Source: Acidimicrobiia bacterium | GTDB taxonomy: Bacteria; Actinomycetota; Acidimicrobiia; Acidimicrobiales; AC-14 | Length of the DNA stretch: 6,915 nt | Assembly (NCBI GenBank): GCA_019243595.1 | Contig: JAFAUA010000085.1 | Span: 1-6,915 of the forward strand | Reading direction: 5' to 3' | Shown: one piece after another, positions 1-3,912 of the stretch | Position numbering within the stretch: the stretch's first letter is position 1 | How the letters are laid out: every line of letters starts with the position of its first letter | Notes under the pieces: model-generated | What the model was told of the DNA's origin: nothing | The model's input: the letters and a program-made list of their open reading frames with translations, nothing else | Databases searched by the model: none | Position numbers and translations under genes: made by a program

Positions 1-3000
1 CACGCCGCCGGGCATCGTGGGCAACACCAACGTGGTGGTGAAGAACCCCGACGGCCAATCGGGCGCGCTGCAGTCAACGTCGTCGAGCCCCACCCCGTTC
101 CATTACGACGGCACCGCGCCTTCGATCACGACGCCTCTGTCGCCGACGTCCGGGTCGTCGTTGGGCGGGACGGTCGTCACGATCAACGGCGCCGGCTTCC
201 TTCCCAACGCGCGCGTGACGTTCGGCGGGACCTCGGCCAGCGGGGTTTCGGTGAACGGGGCGGGAACGGTGATCACTGCCACCACACCGGCGCATCCGGC
301 CGGCTCCGCCGGTGTCACGGTGACCAACGTGGGCGGCGGCACCGCGACCGCCTCCAGCGCCTTCACGTACACGGCCGCCGCGGCCCCGACCGTCTCCGGC
401 ATCGGCAGCACAACCAGCGGGAGCTCGCTCGGCGGCACGGCGATCACCGTCAGCGGAACGAACTTCGTCACCGGCGCCCAGGTCACGTTCGGAACGGTTT
501 CCCGTTCCGTGAGTGACGCGGGAACGAGCAATGGCTCGAGCACGGTCACGTCCAACAGCGCCGGGTTCGCCCCAGCAGACGTCGGGGCGGCGGTCACCGG
601 CACCAACATCCCGGCAAACACCACCATCGTGACGGTGATCGACATAAAGACGATCACCATCTCGGCCAATGCCAACGGTACGACCGCCAGCGGCTCGTTG
701 ACGATCGTCCGACCGGTGAAGGCGGCCAGCGCCGCCGTTCTGAATTCCACCACGATCTCGGTGACGACGCCGGCCCGGCCGGCCGGTTCATTTGCGGTCA
801 CGGTGACCAACCCCGACGGACAAAAAGCGACCTCCACTGCGACCTTCACCTTCACGGCTGCGGCGGCGCCGACGATCACCGGTTCCCCGTCGCCCTCCAG
901 CGGCAACCCCGGCGACCAGATCACGATCACCGGCACCGGATTTGCCATCAGTCGCCCGACGCCGCCCAGCACCCCACCGAACGCCGTGGCCGACGCCATC
1001 ATCTCCATCGGCACCGCTCCGTGCGTAACCGGCAACACGTCACCCGACTCGTCTTGCGTGACACCGGCCTCGTCGTCGCCCGTGGTGCGGAGCGCGACAA
1101 GCATTGTGGGCCTGGTCCCGAATTCTCCGGGCGGCGCCAAGACCGTGACGGTCACCAACCCGGACGGACAGACGGCAACCACGACGTTCACGTACTCGAC
1201 GCCGACCGCCGCGCCGACGATCGGAAGCGTGTCGCCGAACACCGGCGGGACACTCGGCGGCGATTCGGTGACGTTGAACGGCAGCAACTTCGCGCCCGGC
1301 GCCGTCGTCACCTTCGGCGGCGGCAAGGCGTCGTCGATGGCCATCTCGAACAGCGGCGGCACGATTACCGCCCGCACGCCGGCCGGCGTCTACGGCACGG
1401 TCGACGTGACGGTGAGGAACCCGGGCGGCCAGACGGGCACCTTGGGTGATGGGTTCACGTTCACACCGTCGGCCCAGCCCACGATCTCCAGCGTCTCGCC
1501 GACGAGCGGTCCGCCGGGAACTCACGTGACGATCACGGGCACGAACTTCGCCCACAACGAGCCGACGGCGACGCCGAACGCTGCGGCGCCGGCAGCCGTC
1601 ACGATCGGGGGCCAGCCGCTGCTGCGCAACACCCGGTCCGTCGCCGACGGCGCCACGACCAATGGCTCGGCCACGGTCACGTCGGCGACCGCGGCCTTCA
1701 CCTCCGCCGACGTCGGAGCGGCGGTTGCCGGCCTCGACATCCCCCTGGGGTCGACGATCACCGCGGTCGGCAGCGGCACCTCCGTGACACTCTCCAACAG
1801 CGCCACCGGGACGACCTCGAGCGACAGCCTCACGATCACGCAGACGTTGGTCCCCGGCGCCACCTCTGCTCGGGGCTCGGTCCCCCTTGCGCCCGTCGGG
1901 ACCTATGACGTCGGCGTCCTCAACCCCGACGGCCAAGGGGCAATCAGCAGTGCTGCGTACCAGATTCCGCCGGATGCCACCGCCCCGACGACGACTGCAA
2001 GTGGCGTTGCGAACGGGTTCGCCTACACGTTCGGCACCTATGCACGGTCGCCGGTCACGGTGACCCTCACGGCGAATGACAACGCAGGCGGCTCGGGCGT
2101 TCGGAGCATCTCCTACAGCGCCACGGGCGGCCAGACGATCGCCCTGCAGACCGTGAATCTCACGGCGCCCGCCAACCAGACGTCGTTCACCATCAACACC
2201 GACGGCGTCACCACGATCTCGTACTACGCGACCGACGTGGCCGGAAACGTCGAGTCCACGCACACGGCGGTCGTCGAGCTCGACTCGACCGCACCCGCCA
2301 TCACTGCAAGCGCCACCATCCCGTCCGGCGGCGGCACGACCGCCTACACGTCTGGCACCCTCACCGACCAAGACGTCACGGTGAGCTTCTCCTGCACGGA
2401 CGGCGGCTCCGGGCTCGGCGGCGCCCCCATCTCGGCGTCGACGAGCGCCAGCCACAACGCGCCGGCGGGCACCAATCCGTTGAGCGTGACCGTCACCAGC
2501 GCCGGCTCGAACCAGTCGGTGGCGGGCACATGTACCGACCAAGCGGGCAACTCCGCGACGACGACGTTCAGCGGGATCGACATCTCGCGCACCGCGCCCA
2601 CGATCACCGCGAGCGCCACGTCTGGTGGGAACCCGTACACAGCCGGGACGTGGACGAACGAGCCGGTGACGGTCACCTTCGCGTGTACGCCGCTCGGGCC
2701 GACGACGCCCATCAGCTCGCTGACCCCGCCCCAGCAGGTCGCCGGGCCGGTGCAGAACGGGACGGTCACCGGCACGTGCACCGACACGCAGGGCAACAGC
2801 TCGAGCACAACTTTCGGCACGGCGAGCCTGGGGATCGACATCGACCTGACTCCCCCCGTCGCGACGGTCTCGGCCACGACGACGAACAACAACAACGTCA
2901 CGGTGCCGTACATCGCGGGGACCTGGACCGATCACGACGTCGTCGTCACGTTCTCGTGCACCGACGGCGGCACCGTCCATTCCGACGTGGCAACCACCAC

Positions 3001-3427
3001 GCCGCCGGTGACGGTCAGCGCCGAAGGCAGCACGAGCGGCGTCTCCGGGAACTGCACGGACAACGCCCTCAACATCTCGGACACGGTCACCTTCTTCGGT
3101 TCGATCCTCATCGACAAGACACCGCCGGTCTGCACGGTGGCGGTCTACCCATCGCATCTGGCGGTGACGTCAAAGCTGACGGCGGTGGTCGCCACCGTGA
3201 ACGTCACCGACGGCCTCTCCGGCACGCAAGGCTTCGTGCTCGACTCGGTGGTGAGCAACCACCCGGCCACCGCGTCCACTGACATCACCGGGTTCACGAT
3301 CGGCACCGGCGACACGACCGGCAACCTCAAAGCCACGCGTGGCCGCATCTACACGCTGACGTACCACGGCGTCGACGTCGCCGGAAACGCCAGCGCACCG
3401 TGCACGGCTCGGGTCACCTCGCCCTAA
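1..3427 (+). CDS. Large secreted IPT/TIG and Ig-like repeat protein, 5' partial
   Basis: This is the C-terminal 1,141 residues of a probable extracellular multi-domain protein. The frame is open from base 2, and the residues before the first possible start (GTG at 17) read TPPGI, the normal lead-in to the last strands of a TIG domain, so the true start lies upstream. The stop is TAA at 3425-3427. Counting residue 1 from base 17, the order is: a TIG tail (to about 30), five complete TIG domains (35-649), an OmpL47-like Ig module (655-756), three Cys-paired Ig-like modules (758-1034) and a final Cys-paired module (1035-1136). Composition is rich in Thr, Ser, Gly and Ala and poor in Lys and aromatics, as is usual for exported beta-sandwich stalks. 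The visible C-terminus has no LPXTG motif or membrane segment. TIG arrays commonly serve as adhesins or as spacers on surface enzymes, and no catalytic domain is visible here. The role as adhesin or stalk is inferred. Confidence 0.9.
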   Translation, partial: TPPGIVGNTNVVVKNPDGQSGALQSTSSSPTPFHYDGTAPSITTPLSPTSGSSLGGTVVTINGAGFLPNARVTFGGTSASGVSVNGAGTVITATTPAHPAGSAGVTVTNVGGGTATASSAFTYTAAAAPTVSGIGSTTSGSSLGGTAITVSGTNFVTGAQVTFGTVSRSVSDAGTSNGSSTVTSNSAGFAPADVGAAVTGTNIPANTTIVTVIDIKTITISANANGTTASGSLTIVRPVKAASAAVLNSTTISVTTPARPAGSFAVTVTNPDGQKATSTATFTFTAAAAPTITGSPSPSSGNPGDQITITGTGFAISRPTPPSTPPNAVADAIISIGTAPCVTGNTSPDSSCVTPASSSPVVRSATSIVGLVPNSPGGAKTVTVTNPDGQTATTTFTYSTPTAAPTIGSVSPNTGGTLGGDSVTLNGSNFAPGAVVTFGGGKASSMAISNSGGTITARTPAGVYGTVDVTVRNPGGQTGTLGDGFTFTPSAQPTISSVSPTSGPPGTHVTITGTNFAHNEPTATPNAAAPAAVTIGGQPLLRNTRSVADGATTNGSATVTSATAAFTSADVGAAVAGLDIPLGSTITAVGSGTSVTLSNSATGTTSSDSLTITQTLVPGATSARGSVPLAPVGTYDVGVLNPDGQGAISSAAYQIPPDATAPTTTASGVANGFAYTFGTYARSPVTVTLTANDNAGGSGVRSISYSATGGQTIALQTVNLTAPANQTSFTINTDGVTTISYYATDVAGNVESTHTAVVELDSTAPAITASATIPSGGGTTAYTSGTLTDQDVTVSFSCTDGGSGLGGAPISASTSASHNAPAGTNPLSVTVTSAGSNQSVAGTCTDQAGNSATTTFSGIDISRTAPTITASATSGGNPYTAGTWTNEPVTVTFACTPLGPTTPISSLTPPQQVAGPVQNGTVTGTCTDTQGNSSSTTFGTASLGIDIDLTPPVATVSATTTNNNNVTVPYIAGTWTDHDVVVTFSCTDGGTVHSDVATTTPPVTVSAEGSTSGVSGNCTDNALNISDTVTFFGSILIDKTPPVCTVAVYPSHLAVTSKLTAVVATVNVTDGLSGTQGFVLDSVVSNHPATASTDITGFTIGTGDTTGNLKATRGRIYTLTYHGVDVAGNASAPCTARVTSP
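500..715 (+). repeat. Inserted module copy 1, nested in TIG domain 2
   Basis: About 72 residues interrupt the TIG fold between the VTFG strand and the following AAVLNSTTISV strand. The insert contains an Asn-Gly-Ser-Ser-Thr-Val-Thr strand, a GF-x-x-ADVGAAV-x-G turn, an IP-x-x-TTI strand and a T-x-TISANA strand. From memory, this resembles the small beta module (F-x-x-x-DVGK-x-V) often found at the start of pectate-lyase-like phage and bacterial surface proteins. Its function is unknown. A homologous copy is at 1631-1843. Confidence 0.75.
1631..1843 (+). repeat. Inserted module copy 2, nested in TIG domain 5
   Basis: This is a second copy of the nested module, about 71 residues, placed after the VTIGG strand of TIG domain 5, the structurally equivalent position to copy 1. 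It shares the TNGSATVTS strand, the F-x-x-ADVGAAV-x-G turn, the DIP-x-x-STI strand and the TSVTLSNSATGT strand. At DNA level, bases 1660-1683 match 529-552 at 22 of 24 positions, and 1709-1725 match 578-594 at 16 of 17. The spacing is the same in both copies, so the alignment is ungapped across this stretch. Confidence 0.75.
1979..2284 (+). other. OmpL47-like Ig module of the large repeat protein
   Basis: This roughly 100-residue module starts at the Thr-Ala-Pro boundary and carries the pattern DNAGGSGV-x-SI-x-Y-x-A, then F-x-IN-x-DG and TTISYYATDVAGNVE, ending in a short strand and the next Asp-Ser-Thr-Ala-Pro boundary. That pattern is typical of the OmpL47-type beta-barrel or bacterial Ig-like domains found in chains on surface proteins. 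It is the only module downstream of the TIG array that lacks cysteine. The exact family name is a recollection, not a profile result. Confidence 0.65.
2288..3424 (+). repeat. Four C-terminal Cys-paired Ig-like modules
   Basis: The modules lie at about 2288-2590, 2591-2848, 2849-3118 and 3119-3424, each opening with Thr-Ala/Pro-Pro. The first three share a Gly-Thr-x-Thr-(Asp/Asn) turn, a VTV-x-F-x-C strand and a G-(Thr/Asn)-CTD strand. Their cysteine pairs are 793/839, 890/921 and 981/1013, counted from base 17. The fourth has C1039 and C1129 at its two ends and a different core: a VNVTDGLSG turn, a DITGF-x-IGTGDT segment, and an R-x-YTLTYHGVDVAGN strand. This last pattern recalls a bacterial terminal module that usually carries a PPNHK motif near its start, replaced here by PSHLAVTSK. 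One disulfide per module is inferred from the spacing and the extracellular setting. Confidence 0.75.
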
Positions 3428-3429
3428 TG
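3425..3429 (+). promoter_or_regulatory. TAATG stop-start junction between genes 1 and 2
   Basis: The TAA stop of the large repeat protein (3425-3427) and the ATG of the lipoprotein gene (3427-3429) share one base. The 25 bases before the ATG have no purine-rich Shine-Dalgarno sequence. Termination-reinitiation coupling is therefore the likely way the second gene is translated. This junction also favours the ATG over the in-frame GTG at 3400, which would put nine extra residues ahead of the lipoprotein signal peptide. Confidence 0.7.
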
Positions 3430-3912
3430 CGTCACAGGTGGCCCGGCATCATCGGGACAGCCACCGCAACCCTGGCAATCGTCGTGCTCTCGGTTGTGCT
3501 GGGTGCCTGCGGCGGCGGAGGGCATTCGTCCTCGAGCCCGACGACGGTGCCCGAGGCGCTGTGGTTGGGTCAAGCACGCGTCTGGGTGGCCGCCCACGGC
3601 CCCGATCTCACCGCCATTTCCGACGCGGCCAAGAATCTCGGAGACGCCGCGAAGTCGGGCAACGGCAACCTTTCTCAAATCGCCGCCACCCAGTTCCTCG
3701 TCAAGGTCGGCCAGGCCGACGGCGACCTCCCGACCAACGACTTCGGCCACGACCTCCACAAGGTCTTCATCGCCTACGCCAGCGCGCTGACGATGATCCG
3801 GAACGGGATCGTCAAGAACGACCAGCGCCTCTACAAGCAAGGCAGTGATGCTCTGGCTGCTGCTGTCAAGCAGTTCGGCGCCATCACTGCGCGCATGAAC
3901 GCCTCGCCGTGA
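3427..3912 (+). CDS. Small lipoprotein of unknown function
   Basis: This 161-residue exported lipoprotein has an n-region with three basic residues (RHR near the start), a hydrophobic stretch at residues 8-25 and a lipobox L25-G26-A27-C28, so Cys28 should be lipidated and membrane-anchored. A flexible Gly/Ser/Thr linker follows (29-41). The rest (about 43-158) reads as amphipathic helices separated by Gly/Pro/Asn breaks, consistent with a small helical bundle. Similar Trp-starting helical lipoproteins are common in actinomycetes, but I know no assigned function and do not recognise a named family. There is no catalytic motif, and Cys28 is the only cysteine. The ATG was chosen because it gives a standard signal peptide and overlaps the previous stop. 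The gene sits between two large secreted proteins, so a role as membrane-attached partner or chaperone is possible but unproven. Confidence 0.85.
   Translation: MRHRWPGIIGTATATLAIVVLSVVLGACGGGGHSSSSPTTVPEALWLGQARVWVAAHGPDLTAISDAAKNLGDAAKSGNGNLSQIAATQFLVKVGQADGDLPTNDFGHDLHKVFIAYASALTMIRNGIVKNDQRLYKQGSDALAAAVKQFGAITARMNASP
3909..3912 (+). promoter_or_regulatory. GTGA stop-start overlap between genes 2 and 3
   Basis: The GTG start of gene 3 (3909-3911) overlaps the TGA stop of the lipoprotein gene (3910-3912) by the classical four-base arrangement. No Shine-Dalgarno-like sequence is visible in the preceding bases, so translational coupling is likely. The alternative ATG at 3936 would remove the basic Arg-Arg pair from the signal peptide, which supports the GTG. 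Confidence 0.7.

Larger units (their letters stand above)
2..1963 (+). repeat. Array of five and a half IPT/TIG domains
   Basis: The complete domains lie at about 119-373, 386-859, 869-1198, 1214-1468 and 1478-1963, preceded by the last strands of a sixth at 2-106. Each opens with a Pro-x-Ile/Val strand and a Ser-Pro-x-Ser/Thr-Gly turn, then a strand ending in Gly-x-Asn/Gly-Phe. Each closes with a V-x-NPDGQ turn or a variant of it (NPGGQ in the fourth, NVGGG in the first). These are the hallmarks of the IPT/TIG immunoglobulin-like fold. Domains 1, 2 and 4 have a Leu-Gly-Gly turn, while 3 and 5 have a Pro-Gly turn plus a Pro/Ala-rich loop after the Gly-x-x-Phe-Ala motif. Domains 2 and 5 are about twice normal length because of an inserted module. 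Confidence 0.88.

Noticed and set aside
103..1377. Open frame on the - strand (424 codons) rich in Val, Pro and Ala
   Set aside because: It mirrors the Thr/Ser/Gly codons of the sense TIG repeats. The apparent internal repetition is inherited from the sense-strand repeats.
1040..3157. Long open frame on the - strand (705 codons) opposite the repeat gene
   Set aside because: The translation is Arg/Gly/Asp-rich with no recognisable domain. It lies antisense to well-formed TIG and Cys-paired modules and is a normal by-product of high-GC coding DNA.
2..3424. CRISPR array or DNA-level tandem repeat in the repetitive region
   Set aside because: The repetition is at protein level with variable spacing and diverged codons. 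There are no short identical repeats with unique spacers.
3400..3426. GTG at 3400 as the start of the lipoprotein gene
   Set aside because: It would add nine residues before the basic n-region. The ATG at 3427 gives a standard signal peptide and the TAATG junction.
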